A DNA stretch of 64,000 nucleotides from Chitinophagaceae bacterium (GTDB lineage: Bacteria; Bacteroidota; Bacteroidia; Chitinophagales; Chitinophagaceae). The notes beneath the pieces were generated by a model that had not been told where the DNA came from, searched no databases, and saw nothing but the letters and a program-made list of their open reading frames with translations. The stretch covers positions 29,097 through 93,096 of the forward strand of contig CANGNA010000007.1 of NCBI GenBank assembly GCA_947455215.1, given 5' to 3'. A program made the translations under genes and the position numbers. This document shows positions 9,275 to 17,123 of this stretch, piece after piece (position 1 is the first letter of the stretch; each line of letters opens with the position of its first letter).

Positions 9275-10270
9275 GTGAGTAATATCAGCTCGTTAATAAA
9301 TCCCGAAAATATAATACGTGTTACCGGCAATGCATTTGATGCAACAGCATTGGAGCTGTTTCGCTACCAGCATGCCCACAACGATATTTACCGGCAATAT
9401 TGCGACGCTTTGCATATTAACGCCGAGCATATAGGTTCTATTACACAGATCCCCTTCCTGCCCATATCTTTCTTTAAAAGCCACAGGGTGCAAACCGGCA
9501 GCTGGACAGATGCAGAACTACTGTTCGAGAGCAGTGGTACCACCGGCGAAGTGACGTCTAAGCATTATGTAAAAGAGGCTGATATCTACCGCAGCTCGTT
9601 GATGCATGGCTTTACGCTGCAATATGGCAGCCCCACAGACTATGTTATCCTGGCGCTGCTGCCATCTTACCTGGAGCGTAAGAACGCATCGCTGGTGTAT
9701 ATGGCCAAAGAATTGATGCAGGCCAGCGGAAACCCCGAGAATGGCTTTTACATCAACGAATGGGAGATCCTGCGCGATAAGCTGGCACAACTGACCACCC
9801 AAAACCAGAAGGTGATACTGCTGGGTGTGACGTTCGCCCTGCTCGACTTTGCCGAGGCGTACCCCATGCCCCTGCACAACACCATAGTAATGGAAACAGG
9901 TGGCATGAAGGGCCGCCGAAAAGAGATGACCCGCACAGAAATGCACGACTACCTGCAACAACAATGGCAGCTGCAGGCCATCCATTCTGAATATGGGATG
10001 ACGGAACTACTATCGCAGGGGTATGCTAAGGAACGGGGCATCTACACACCGACCAATACCATGAAGGTGCTGGTGCGGGACATTAACGACCCGCTCGATG
10101 TAAGCCTCTCCGGTAGCGGGTGCATCAACATCATAGACCTCGCCAATATCTATTCGTGCACCTTTATAGCCACCGAAGACATAGGCATTGTTCACCCCGA
10201 TGGTAGTTTTGAGATACTGGGCCGCATGGACCACAGCGCACTACGCGGCTGCAGCCTGATGACCGTATAA
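9275..10270 (+). CDS. LuxE-like acyl-protein synthetase / ANL-superfamily AMP-forming enzyme
   Basis: 331 residues starting at GTG 9275 (MSNISSLINPENI); no better start is in frame near it. The adenylate-forming loop is visible as FESSGTTGEVTSKH at about residues 87-100. LuxE-like features are ALELFRYQHAHNDIYRQYC near the N-terminus and IHSEYGMTELLSQGY, then ATEDIGIVHPDGSFEILGRMD, towards the C-terminus. LuxE-family enzymes activate fatty acids as acyl-AMP and pass them to an enzyme thiol. There is no luxC, luxD or luciferase here, so bioluminescence is not implied. In Bacteroidota such stand-alone genes often relate to surface-glycan or lipid acylation (inference). Only 18 bp separates it from the divergent lipoprotein start. 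Confidence 0.82.
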   Translation: MSNISSLINPENIIRVTGNAFDATALELFRYQHAHNDIYRQYCDALHINAEHIGSITQIPFLPISFFKSHRVQTGSWTDAELLFESSGTTGEVTSKHYVKEADIYRSSLMHGFTLQYGSPTDYVILALLPSYLERKNASLVYMAKELMQASGNPENGFYINEWEILRDKLAQLTTQNQKVILLGVTFALLDFAEAYPMPLHNTIVMETGGMKGRRKEMTRTEMHDYLQQQWQLQAIHSEYGMTELLSQGYAKERGIYTPTNTMKVLVRDINDPLDVSLSGSGCINIIDLANIYSCTFIATEDIGIVHPDGSFEILGRMDHSALRGCSLMTV

Positions 10271-10275
10271 GACAA

Positions 10276-10305
10276 ATAATGGTGGCCAGGGTATGGCCAC
10301 CATTA
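10276..10305. terminator. Bidirectional hairpin terminator
   Basis: TAATGGTGGCC and GGCCACCATTA form a strong symmetrical stem in the 68-bp gap between the convergent LuxE-like gene and parE, so it could serve both transcripts. Confidence 0.65.
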
Positions 10306-10338
10306 CTACAAACTTTTAGTCTTTCACTTGTACCTACT

Positions 10339-12243
10339 TTACGCTTCTGCTCCTATTTCAACACCCAGCTCTTCGGCAAGGTCTTTTTCTACGCGGAGGT
10401 TGTCTATGATAAATACCTGGCGGGCAGGGGTATTCTTGCCCATAAAGTATTCCAGCAGCTTTTGTATCTGTGTGTCCTGGCTCAGCAGCACGGGGTCTTT
10501 GCGCATATCGTCGCCAATAAAGCGGGCAAACTCCTCGGGGCTTATTTCACCCAGGCCTTTGAATCGGGTTATTTCGGCCTTGCTGCCTATCTCGTGTATG
10601 GCGCGCTGGCGCTCTTCGTCGTTGTAACAATATATGGTCTTCTGCTTGTTGCGCACACGGAAGAGCGGCGTTTGCAGGATGTATATATGGTTGTTACGCA
10701 CCAGGTCGGGGAAGAACTGGAGGAAGAACGTCATGATGAGCAGGCGGATGTGCATGCCGTCTACGTCGGCATCGGTGGCTATAACTATGTTGTTGTAGCG
10801 CAGCCCGTCCAGGCCATCTTCTATGTTCAGCGCGTGCTGCAGCAGGTTGAACTCTTCGTTCTCGTATACTATCTTCTTGGTAAGGCCATAGCAGTTGAGC
10901 GGCTTACCACGCAGACTGAACACCGCCTGTGTCTCCACATCGCGGCTCTTGGTGATGCTACCACTCGCACTATCACCCTCGGTAATGAAGATGGTGCTGT
11001 CCTGCTGCTTCAGTATATACTCTTCCTTGGTCTTTGCCGGTGGTTCATCGTTAAAGTGTACCCGGCAATCGCGCAGCTTTTTATTGTGCAGGTTGGCCTT
11101 CTTGGCCCTTTCGTTGGCCAGCTTACGTATGCCAGAAAGTTCCTTGCGCTCGCGCTCGCTCTGCTCTATACGCTTCTTCAGCGCATCGGCAGTGGCGGGG
11201 TTCTTGTGCAGAAAGTCGTCGAGCTGCTTACCCAGAAAGTCGGTAATGAATGCCTTCATAGACTGCCCGCCCTCAGATACGTACTGCGAGCCCAGCTTGG
11301 TCTTGGTCTGGCTTTCGAACACCGGCTCCTGCACCCTTACAGACACCGCAGCACAGATACTCTGGCGCACGTCGGCAGCGTCGTAGTCTTTCTTAAAGAA
11401 CTCGCGCACGGCCTTTACATATGCCTCGCGGAAGGCAGCCTGGTGCGTACCACCCTGCGTGGTATGCTGGCCGTTAACGAACGAATAGATGTCCTCGCCA
11501 TAATCTCCGTTGTGGGTAACCGCCACCTCTATATCCTCCCCTTTCAGGTGGATGATAGGATAACGCAGCGACTCCGGATTGGTACGGCGCGTCAACAGAT
11601 CTAACAGGCCGTTCTTGGAAATATAGTTGCGGCCGTTGAAGTTGAACTGCAGCCCCGCATTCAGGAAGCAATAGTTCCATACCTGGTTCTCCAGGTACTC
11701 ATGCAGGAAGTGGTAATTGCGGAACACCGTCTCATCGGGGCGGAAGGTGACCATAGTACCATTGGCCATGGTAGTATCGGTTTCCTTATGTTCCTTGGTC
11801 AGTACCCCCTGTTCGAACTCGGCAACCTTGGTGCGACCATCGCGGAAAGAAGCTACCTTGAAATATTTACTGAGTGCGTTTACCGCCTTGGTACCCACAC
11901 CGTTAAGACCTACTGATTTCTGGAAGGCTTTACTGTCGTATTTGGCACCGGTGTTGATCTTGCTCACCACATCTACCACCTTGCCCAGGGGTATACCACG
12001 GCCATAGTCGCGCACCGACACCTCGCCTTCCTGCACCTTCAGCTCTATGCGCTTGCCCTGCCCCATGGCAAATTCGTCGATGCAGTTATCTACCACCTCC
12101 TTTACCAATACATAGATACCATCATCCACACTGCTGCCATCGCCCAGCTTGCCTATATACATGCCGGGGCGCAGCCTGATATGCTCCCTCCAGTCGAGCG
12201 ACCGGATACTATCTTCGTTATATTGATTCTGTACTTCTGCCAT
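10339..12243 (-). CDS. parE: DNA topoisomerase IV subunit B (ParE)
   Basis: 634 residues, full length for Bacteroidota ParE. The N-terminal GHKL ATPase has [13 protein letters not shown] (residues 19-31), the Mg-binding Asn53 in [11 protein letters not shown], and an [10 protein letters not shown] loop. The Toprim domain has [11 protein letters not shown] near residue 420 (catalytic Glu) and DADVDG near residue 490 (metal-binding Asp residues). The C-terminus [18 protein letters not shown] lies in the tail that binds ParC. With ParC it unlinks daughter chromosomes in the cytosol. ParE is preferred over GyrB because of the [20 protein letters not shown] start and the compact length. The parC gene is not next to it. 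A good candidate promoter lies about 330 bp upstream, giving a long leader. Confidence 0.95.
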   Translation of the reverse strand: MAEVQNQYNEDSIRSLDWREHIRLRPGMYIGKLGDGSSVDDGIYVLVKEVVDNCIDEFAMGQGKRIELKVQEGEVSVRDYGRGIPLGKVVDVVSKINTGAKYDSKAFQKSVGLNGVGTKAVNALSKYFKVASFRDGRTKVAEFEQGVLTKEHKETDTTMANGTMVTFRPDETVFRNYHFLHEYLENQVWNYCFLNAGLQFNFNGRNYISKNGLLDLLTRRTNPESLRYPIIHLKGEDIEVAVTHNGDYGEDIYSFVNGQHTTQGGTHQAAFREAYVKAVREFFKKDYDAADVRQSICAAVSVRVQEPVFESQTKTKLGSQYVSEGGQSMKAFITDFLGKQLDDFLHKNPATADALKKRIEQSERERKELSGIRKLANERAKKANLHNKKLRDCRVHFNDEPPAKTKEEYILKQQDSTIFITEGDSASGSITKSRDVETQAVFSLRGKPLNCYGLTKKIVYENEEFNLLQHALNIEDGLDGLRYNNIVIATDADVDGMHIRLLIMTFFLQFFPDLVRNNHIYILQTPLFRVRNKQKTIYCYNDEERQRAIHEIGSKAEITRFKGLGEISPEEFARFIGDDMRKDPVLLSQDTQIQKLLEYFMGKNTPARQVFIIDNLRVEKDLAEELGVEIGAEA

Positions 12244-12571
12244 TTAACTATCTTAAAAACAAGTTGCAATTTAATGCAAATGCGGGTATGCAATACATGT
12301 GTTTATGCACATATGAACGGGTGTGCTGTGGCTGACCGATCTGGTGGCAAAATGCTATTTCTGCCGATAAAATATTTTTTGATAGTTGCCGGCAATTCTT
12401 GTTGAGGTAAACTTTGTAAGAGACTGTATTGTAGCACAGGTATAAATACCTTTAATATGGGCATTTCTGCCGATGTGGCAATTTTGCCGTGGCATTTCGG
12501 CCGGTTTTCTGCTGGTGATAGCATCATAGTTGATAGAGGTTTTAGCACCCAAAAACTGCTTTTGGGCGGTG

Positions 12572-12604
12572 CAAAGATACGTTTTGGAAGGGGCTGTTTC
12601 CAAA
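12572..12604 (-). promoter_or_regulatory. Bacteroidota-type promoter reading towards parE
   Basis: On the minus strand TTTG (12601-12604) is followed after 21 nt by TATCTTTG (12572-12579). This matches both the -33 and -7 elements of the primary Bacteroidota sigma factor at near-consensus spacing, the best such match in the window. Transcription would start near 12565, leaving about 320 nt before the parE ATG. Confidence 0.6.
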
Positions 12605-12663
12605 AAAATGTTATACACATTTGCAACGGCTGGATCTCCCACTTTTAGCCGATTGCACTTTAC

Positions 12664-12908
12664 TGTCCAGCCCGATACCGGCGAGTCCTCGCTACGCACA
12701 AAGCCAGGCGGAGAGACTCCCCGGGGACGGAACCTTACTCACAAAGGCAAAAGTCAAGTAGTTGTGTTTTCCTTGACTTAATTATAATAAGATTTCGTCT
12801 TACACTGCACATTATGATTTTTCACAGCATTCGCCCTTTACTACCCAGCCCTATACCGGCGAGTCCTCGCTACGCACAAAGCCACGCGGAGAGACTCCCC
12901 AGGGACAA
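12664..12908 (+). repeat. Two copies of a 67-bp GC-rich double-hairpin repeat
   Basis: Copies at 12664-12730 and 12842-12908 share CCGGCGAGTCCTCGCTACGC, then ACAAAGCC and GGAGAGACTCCCC. Each copy contains two small palindromes, GCGAGTCCTCGC and GGAGAGACTCC. Further, diverged copies lie at 16735-16887. They look like REP-type intergenic elements. No coding capacity. Confidence 0.75.
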
Positions 12909-12930
12909 AAGGCGTTCGGGACCAGCTGTT

Positions 12931-13090
12931 CCTCAGGGTGACACTACGTGATATTGATGCTTAGCGCTCCGTGTCCGTGCCGCCCTTCGATAAACTCAGG
13001 GTGACACTATGTAAGAACACAAAACGGATACTACTCAGGGTGACACTATGTGAGAACATAAATCGGATACGACCGAGTGTAACACTCTGT
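12931..13090 (+). repeat. Degenerate tandem repeat, period about 39 bp
   Basis: The phrase CTCAGGGTGACACTATGT recurs at 12995 and 13034, with diverged copies near 12932 and 13074. CTTCGATAAACTCAGGGTGACA-type strings are a common intergenic repeat in many bacterial genomes. No gene is seen. Confidence 0.6.
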
Positions 13091-13164
13091 AAATATGACG
13101 GATCTCCGGAATGAAGGGATTACACATCTATACTACAGACTTATGATGGCGTGAACAACTCCCA

Positions 13165-13200
13165 ATAAAAAAACTGCCGCTCCATACGGAAGCGGCAGTC
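13165..13200 (-). terminator. Intrinsic terminator of the S46 peptidase
   Basis: On the minus strand a 9-bp GC-rich stem (ACTGCCGCT paired with AGCGGCAGT) is followed by seven T residues, 25-60 bp after the S46 stop codon. Confidence 0.85.
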
Positions 13201-13224
13201 GTTGTATTTTATCTTGATAATGAA

Positions 13225-15438
13225 TTACTTGCGTATCTCCATTTCTTTGATCAGGTTACCGGCATGGCCCATCTTGTCTATCAGGAAGAGGACGTAGCGG
13301 ATATCGCATACTATGGTGCGCTTATACTTCCTGTCGAAGGCAATATCACCGCTCATAGCTTCCCAGTTACCATCAAAGGCTGTACCTATCAGTTCGCCAT
13401 TGCCATTGATACAAGGGCTGCCCGAGTTACCACCGGTGATATCGTTGTTGGTAATGAAGCACGTGTGCAGTGTACCATCGGCATCAGCATACTGGCCGTA
13501 GTTCTTGTCTTCGTACAGCTTCACCAGGTCGGCAGGTACGTCAAAGTCCTCATCACCCTTCTTGTACTTGGCCATCAGACCATCTATAGTGGTGAAGTAG
13601 TTGTAATGTACCGCGTCCTGCGGATCGTAGCTTTTTACGCTGCCGTAAGTAACACGCATAGTAGAGTTGGCATCGGGGTAGAACATTTTGTCCTTCTTCC
13701 ATACCATCATCTCGCGTACATATTCTTTGGCCAGTTCTGCCTTGCGGTAGCTGAATGCTTCCACCTTAGGGGCGTAGTTCTTAGTATAGTTGTTCACAAA
13801 GCTGTAGCTATACATCACTGCAGCATCCTTTTTCAGCGCTTCGAACGACGGTGACGCGATAAATGCGTTGAACTTGTTAGAATCGGTAAAGAAGGTGTGG
13901 CCGTATACATAATTGGTATACTCGCTGAAGTTGCCTGGGTTGAAACCGTCCGGCGTATTATAAGCAATGATCGGCTTGTTATCCTTCTTTGTCTTACCGA
14001 GCACCATACCCTGCCCCTTCATGATCACGTTGGCATACACATCAGGCAGCTGGTCTTTGTTTACGTTCTGGTAGTACAGCTTGTTCATTTCGGTGAACAG
14101 TTCTTTATCAGTACCCAGTTCGTAGTCTTTAAGTATAGCACGGTAAGCTGTTTGTGCCATAGTGGTATACTTTTTCACGCTGTCGGTATTAGGCGTAGCG
14201 TTCTTCTCGTAATAGTCGTACAGCGGCTTCAGAGATGCACCCATACGGGCCATAGCGCTGCTGCGGAAACACTCACTATAGTACACTGCATGTTTTGCGT
14301 AAGGGGCATAATCTTCGTACGCCAGGGCAAATTTGCTCATCAGGCCACCGTCCATACCCGGGGTGTGCTTGGCCCAATCCAGGAATTTCTCTTCATTCCT
14401 GCGCTTTTTATCAACCACCTTCAGGCGCTTCAGCTGCTCTGTCTGGCCTATGTAGTACTTCCAGTAGTTGGCTATACGGCTATACAGGCTGGTCAGCTGC
14501 AGGTAAGTTTCCTTCTTTGCATCCATGTGCTTCTTCATGATGTTGAGGCGCAGATCGCGGATGGCAACAATAGAAGGGTTGGTAGTGCTGATGGCGAGGT
14601 CTACACCATAGCTCACCTCGTAGCGGTTGGTACGGCCGGGGTAACCGAATATCATAGCATAATCGCCCTCCTGCACACCCTTTACAGATACCGGAAGGTA
14701 CTTTTTAGGATGGTAAGGCACGTTGCCGGCATCATAAACATGCGGCTCGTTATCGGCACCTGCATATACGCGGAACATAGAGAAGTCGGCAGTATGGCGT
14801 GGCCACATCCAGTTGTCTATATCGCCGCCATACTTACCCAGGCTGCGCGGCGGATTGCCCACCAGGCGCACATCGGTATATTTTTTATAGATGAGCAGGA
14901 AGTACTGGTTGCCGTTGAAGTACTCTTTTACATTGGCTACAAACTTACCACCCTTGCCTTCACGCTCTTCTATCTTTTTGCGGATAGCGTCCCATGCCTT
15001 GGTATACTCTTCGCCACGGGTACCTTCTACAGCCATCTTCACCTCGTCGGTAACATCTTCCATGCGCTGCAGGAACAGGGCGGTAACACCCTTTGCAGGC
15101 ATCTCTTCCATACGGTTATGTGCCCAGAAGCCGTTATCCAGCAGGTTGCGGTCTACGGTGCTCAGCTCAGCAATAGCGTCGTAACCACAGTGGTGGTTGG
15201 TGAGCAACAGGCCATCAGGAGAGATCATCTCGGCCGTGCAGCCACCGCCAAACTGCAGTATGGCATCCTTCATGCTGCTGTGGTTGATGCTGTACAGATC
15301 TTCCTTAGAGAGCTTCAGGCCCAGGCGCTGCATCTCATCGTAGTTCTTGCCTATAAGCATAGGTATCCACATACCTTCGTCGGCACGGGCACCAAACATG
15401 CTTATTGCGGCCGCTAATGCTAATAACGTTTTCTTCAT
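13225..15438 (-). CDS. S46 family serine dipeptidyl-peptidase, DPP7-like
   Basis: 737 residues. Signal peptide MKKTLLALAAAISMFGARA, so periplasmic. The chymotrypsin-like halves carry LLLTNHHCGYDA (catalytic His at 82/83), DNWMWPRHTADFSMF (catalytic Asp) and TGGNSGSPCINGNGELIG with catalytic Ser672. S46 enzymes release dipeptides from the N-terminus of periplasmic oligopeptides. The residue 18 positions after the Ser is Gly690, in FDGNWEAMSGD. In the characterised Porphyromonas enzymes this position is Gly in DPP7 (hydrophobic P1) and Arg in DPP11 (acidic P1), so DPP7-type specificity is predicted. A TATATTTG -7 element lies 24-31 bp upstream and a strong terminator follows. It stands alone as one transcription unit. 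Confidence 0.93.
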   Translation of the reverse strand: MKKTLLALAAAISMFGARADEGMWIPMLIGKNYDEMQRLGLKLSKEDLYSINHSSMKDAILQFGGGCTAEMISPDGLLLTNHHCGYDAIAELSTVDRNLLDNGFWAHNRMEEMPAKGVTALFLQRMEDVTDEVKMAVEGTRGEEYTKAWDAIRKKIEEREGKGGKFVANVKEYFNGNQYFLLIYKKYTDVRLVGNPPRSLGKYGGDIDNWMWPRHTADFSMFRVYAGADNEPHVYDAGNVPYHPKKYLPVSVKGVQEGDYAMIFGYPGRTNRYEVSYGVDLAISTTNPSIVAIRDLRLNIMKKHMDAKKETYLQLTSLYSRIANYWKYYIGQTEQLKRLKVVDKKRRNEEKFLDWAKHTPGMDGGLMSKFALAYEDYAPYAKHAVYYSECFRSSAMARMGASLKPLYDYYEKNATPNTDSVKKYTTMAQTAYRAILKDYELGTDKELFTEMNKLYYQNVNKDQLPDVYANVIMKGQGMVLGKTKKDNKPIIAYNTPDGFNPGNFSEYTNYVYGHTFFTDSNKFNAFIASPSFEALKKDAAVMYSYSFVNNYTKNYAPKVEAFSYRKAELAKEYVREMMVWKKDKMFYPDANSTMRVTYGSVKSYDPQDAVHYNYFTTIDGLMAKYKKGDEDFDVPADLVKLYEDKNYGQYADADGTLHTCFITNNDITGGNSGSPCINGNGELIGTAFDGNWEAMSGDIAFDRKYKRTIVCDIRYVLFLIDKMGHAGNLIKEMEIRK

Positions 15439-15461
15439 TATTGGTCAATTAAAAATTTACG

Positions 15462-15469
15462 CAAATATA
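15462..15469 (-). promoter_or_regulatory. Candidate -7 element TATATTTG for the S46 peptidase
   Basis: An exact TAnnTTTG match on the minus strand, 24 bp before the S46 ATG, giving a leader of about 15-20 nt. No -33 TTTG at good spacing. Confidence 0.5.
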
Positions 15470-15552
15470 ATCTGCCAAAGCCATTATTTATAGCGGTAGA
15501 AATGGGGGGATATTGTGATATGTGCGTAACACGTAACGTAACACCTTCCGGG

Positions 15553-15667
15553 GCCGCTGTCCTGTCTCCTGACTGACAGCCCACATGCGGACGTATTCGT
15601 TTCCGGAGCGCAACAAACCACTTAATTACCCCCCCGATAGCTGTCAGTCTGAAGACAGGACAGCGGC
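15553..15667. repeat. 115-bp palindromic (MITE-like) element, copy A
   Basis: It begins GCCGCTGTCCTGTC and ends GACAGGACAGCGGC. The outer 26 bp of each side are inverted repeats matching at 24 positions. The inner part contains GGAGCGCAAC. It lies directly upstream of the antitoxin gene. A second full copy lies downstream of the toxin and a truncated third copy at 16888-16972. Confidence 0.85.
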
Positions 15668-15711
15668 TGACATTGCAGAAGATAGGCTATACGTACAATA
15701 AAAACTATACG

Positions 15712-15719
15712 TATATTTG
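15712..15719 (+). promoter_or_regulatory. Candidate -7 element TATATTTG of the toxin-antitoxin operon
   Basis: An exact TAnnTTTG match 15 bp before the antitoxin ATG, so the transcript would be almost leaderless. It lies between repeat copy A and the gene; such operons are often autorepressed at this place. Confidence 0.5.
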
Positions 15720-15734
15720 TAAAAAGCTAAACAG

Positions 15735-15977
15735 ATGACCGCAAAGCTGACATTGAGCATAGAAGAGGAAACGATACAAAGGGCCAAACTGCTTGCTGCA
15801 AAAACAGGGAAAAGCATCAGTAAGATGGTGGAAGAGTATTTTAACCAGCTGGACGTGCAGGCGGCAGATAAAGGAGCCGTAAAAAAGATAAGTGGCTTAT
15901 TGAAAGACAAAGCACCTGCAGATATGGACTGGAAAGATATTAAAGCTGCTTACCTTAAAGAGAAATATGGTATATAA
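15735..15977 (+). CDS. Antitoxin of a PIN-type toxin-antitoxin pair (DUF6364-like)
   Basis: 80 residues. The N-terminal part (KLTLSIEEETIQRAKLLAAK, then TGKSISKMVEEYF) fits a ribbon-helix-helix DNA-binding fold as in DUF6364-type antitoxins. The C-terminal part (DMDWKDIKAAYLKEKYGI) is the likely toxin-wrapping tail. It overlaps the PIN toxin gene by 11 bp (15967-15977), which implies translational coupling. Expected role: bind the toxin and repress the operon. Confidence 0.85.
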   Translation: MTAKLTLSIEEETIQRAKLLAAKTGKSISKMVEEYFNQLDVQAADKGAVKKISGLLKDKAPADMDWKDIKAAYLKEKYGI

Positions 15978-16401
15978 TATATTTGTAGATACCAATGTGT
16001 TTCTCGATGTATTACTGCAAAGGGGTACACACTGGCAGACGGCAGAAAACATCTATTTACTGGCAGAGCAGGGAAAGATAAAACTATATACTTCTTCTTC
16101 CTCACTGCTCACCATCATGTATATTCTCGGCATGTACAAACTACCTGCTGCGAGGATCAGCGAAGCGGCCAAAGACATTCTCAGTTTTACAACCCTTACC
16201 GACCCCGATAATATCACATTCGAAATAGCATTGTCCTCTAAGTTTAAGGATAAGGAAGATGCTGTTCAGTACTTTACGGCACTGAACCACGGCAACATCA
16301 ATTATTTCATCACAACCAATCTGAAAGACTATAAGCTGGCACTACCACAACTGGCTGTGCTCTCCCCGGCCGCATTGGCCACACTACTTGTGCGGGGATA
16401 A
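15967..16401 (+). CDS. PIN-domain ribonuclease toxin (VapC-like)
   Basis: 144 residues. PIN acidic residues are visible: Asp8 in IFVDTNVFLD, Asp98 in KDKEDAVQY, and the TTNLKDY segment (Thr116, Asn118, Asp121). These build the Mg-dependent RNase site. Such toxins cleave tRNA or rRNA when the antitoxin is lost. The start overlaps the antitoxin stop. The cassette is flanked by direct copies of the 115-bp palindromic element (upstream 15553-15667, downstream 16425-16540), which points to recent mobility. Confidence 0.88.
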   Translation: MVYNIFVDTNVFLDVLLQRGTHWQTAENIYLLAEQGKIKLYTSSSSLLTIMYILGMYKLPAARISEAAKDILSFTTLTDPDNITFEIALSSKFKDKEDAVQYFTALNHGNINYFITTNLKDYKLALPQLAVLSPAALATLLVRG

Positions 16402-16424
16402 TAACGAACAGGATACCCTAAAGT

Positions 16425-16540
16425 GCCGCTGTCCTGTCTCCTGACTGACAGCCCAAATGCGAAGGTATTCACTTCAGGAGCGCAACCGACCGCTTAAATA
16501 TCCCACCCGATAGCTGTCAGTCTGAAGACAGGACAGCGGC
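16425..16540. repeat. 116-bp palindromic (MITE-like) element, copy B
   Basis: Same orientation and same inverted ends as copy A (GCCGCTGTCCTGTC to GACAGGACAGCGGC), 24 bp after the toxin stop codon. Confidence 0.85.
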
Positions 16541-16670
16541 TGATGTTGTAGAAAAGTGACAATAAATATACTTTCGGGGTGGCAACTCTCCGAGCAAAAG
16601 CGTAACACGTAACGTAACACCGGAAGTGTTACGCTTTTTGTTACGTAACAGGTACGTAACAGCACAAGTG

Positions 16671-16732
16671 TTACGTTACGTCAACAAAAAAAGGGTCAAA
16701 CAGTTACCTGCCCGACCCTTTGTATAAATATT
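16671..16732. repeat. Direct repeat copy I containing a terminator-like hairpin
   Basis: It contains AAAAAGGGTCAAACAG, then TACCTGCCCGACCCTTT and GTATAAATAT. It is almost identical to 17054-17115, the terminator end of ilvE, 383 bp away. Confidence 0.8.
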
Positions 16733-16734
16733 TC

Positions 16735-16887
16735 TGTCCCGGGGGAGTCTCTCGAAGCATAGCTTTGTGCGTTGGCGAGGACTCCCCGGCGACCACATGT
16801 GTTACCCATATTACCGGCCCACCCGATATCGGCGAGTCCTCGCTTCGCACAAGGCATCCGCACTGAGAGACTCCCCGAGGACAGAAA
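16735..16887. repeat. Inverted pair of the 67-bp GC-rich repeat
   Basis: The copy at 16735-16795 is in reverse orientation and the copy at about 16813-16887 is forward. Both carry GGCGAG(T/G)-ACTCC strings, CACAAAG/CTTTGTG and GAGAGACTCCCC, relating them to the copies at 12664-12908. The pair forms a large potential stem-loop. Confidence 0.7.
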
Positions 16888-16972
16888 AATGCGGAGGTAT
16901 TCATTTCAGGAGCGCAACCGACCGCTTAAATATCCCACCCAATAGCTGTCAGTCTGAAGACAGGACAGCGGC
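16888..16972. repeat. Truncated palindromic element, copy C
   Basis: It matches the right three quarters of copies A and B, from ATGCGGAGGTATTC to GACAGGACAGCGGC. The left end is missing where the 67-bp repeat abuts it. Confidence 0.8.
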
Positions 16973-17053
16973 TGTTGTTGTAGAAAATAGTACAGTATAT
17001 GTACGATAAAAAATACTTTTTTGTCGGCGACGACATAAACTAACAGCATAGGT

Positions 17054-17115
17054 GTACGTTAAGTCAACAAAAAAGGGTCAAACAGCTACCTGCCCGACCC
17101 TTTTGTATAAATATG
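17054..17115. repeat. Direct repeat copy II at the ilvE 3' end
   Basis: Second copy of 16671-16732, 8 bp from the ilvE stop codon. It contains the functional-looking terminator hairpin. The 321 bp between the two copies is made almost entirely of other repeats, as if an insertion had duplicated or landed between terminators. Confidence 0.8.
17068..17106 (-). terminator. Terminator of ilvE
   Basis: On the minus strand AAAAGGGTC pairs with GACCCTTTT, ending in a run of T residues about 20 bp after the ilvE stop. The hairpin is duplicated at 16684-16722. Confidence 0.75.
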
Positions 17116-17123
17116 ATTATAAA

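Larger units (their letters stand above)
12244..13224. other. 981-bp non-coding region between parE and the S46 peptidase
   Basis: No convincing coding frame was found; the open frames here lack start context and domain signal. It holds, in order, the parE leader with a minus-strand promoter near 12572-12604, two copies of a 67-bp GC-rich repeat, a short 39-bp-period tandem repeat, and the terminator of the S46 peptidase. The leader (12244-12565) is AT-rich and repeats the string ATCGGCAGAAAT twice on the minus strand. Confidence 0.7.
16402..17123. other. 722-bp repeat-filled non-coding region
   Basis: No gene is supported. Left to right it holds palindromic element copy B, a stretch of nested GTTACGTAAC-type palindromes (16600-16680), the first copy of a 62-bp direct repeat with a terminator hairpin, an inverted pair of the 67-bp repeat, a truncated palindromic element C, and the second copy of the direct repeat, which forms the ilvE terminator. 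Confidence 0.75.

Noticed and set aside
9275..10270. Bioluminescence operon suggested by the LuxE-like gene
   Set aside because: No luxA, luxB, luxC or luxD nearby; LuxE-like adenylating enzymes are common outside luminescent bacteria.
10279..11604. 441-codon plus-strand frame opposite parE
   Set aside because: parE is certain by motifs; the opposite frame has no domain signal.
12355..12699. Small minus-strand frame of 114 codons in the parE leader
   Set aside because: It crosses the 67-bp repeat and the promoter, has no start context and no recognisable protein features.
13897..15417. 506-codon plus-strand frame opposite the S46 peptidase
   Set aside because: Antisense shadow of a clear S46 gene.
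16474..16904. Small frames of 60-80 codons in the repeat region
   Set aside because: They are made of palindromic elements present in several copies and have no coding character.
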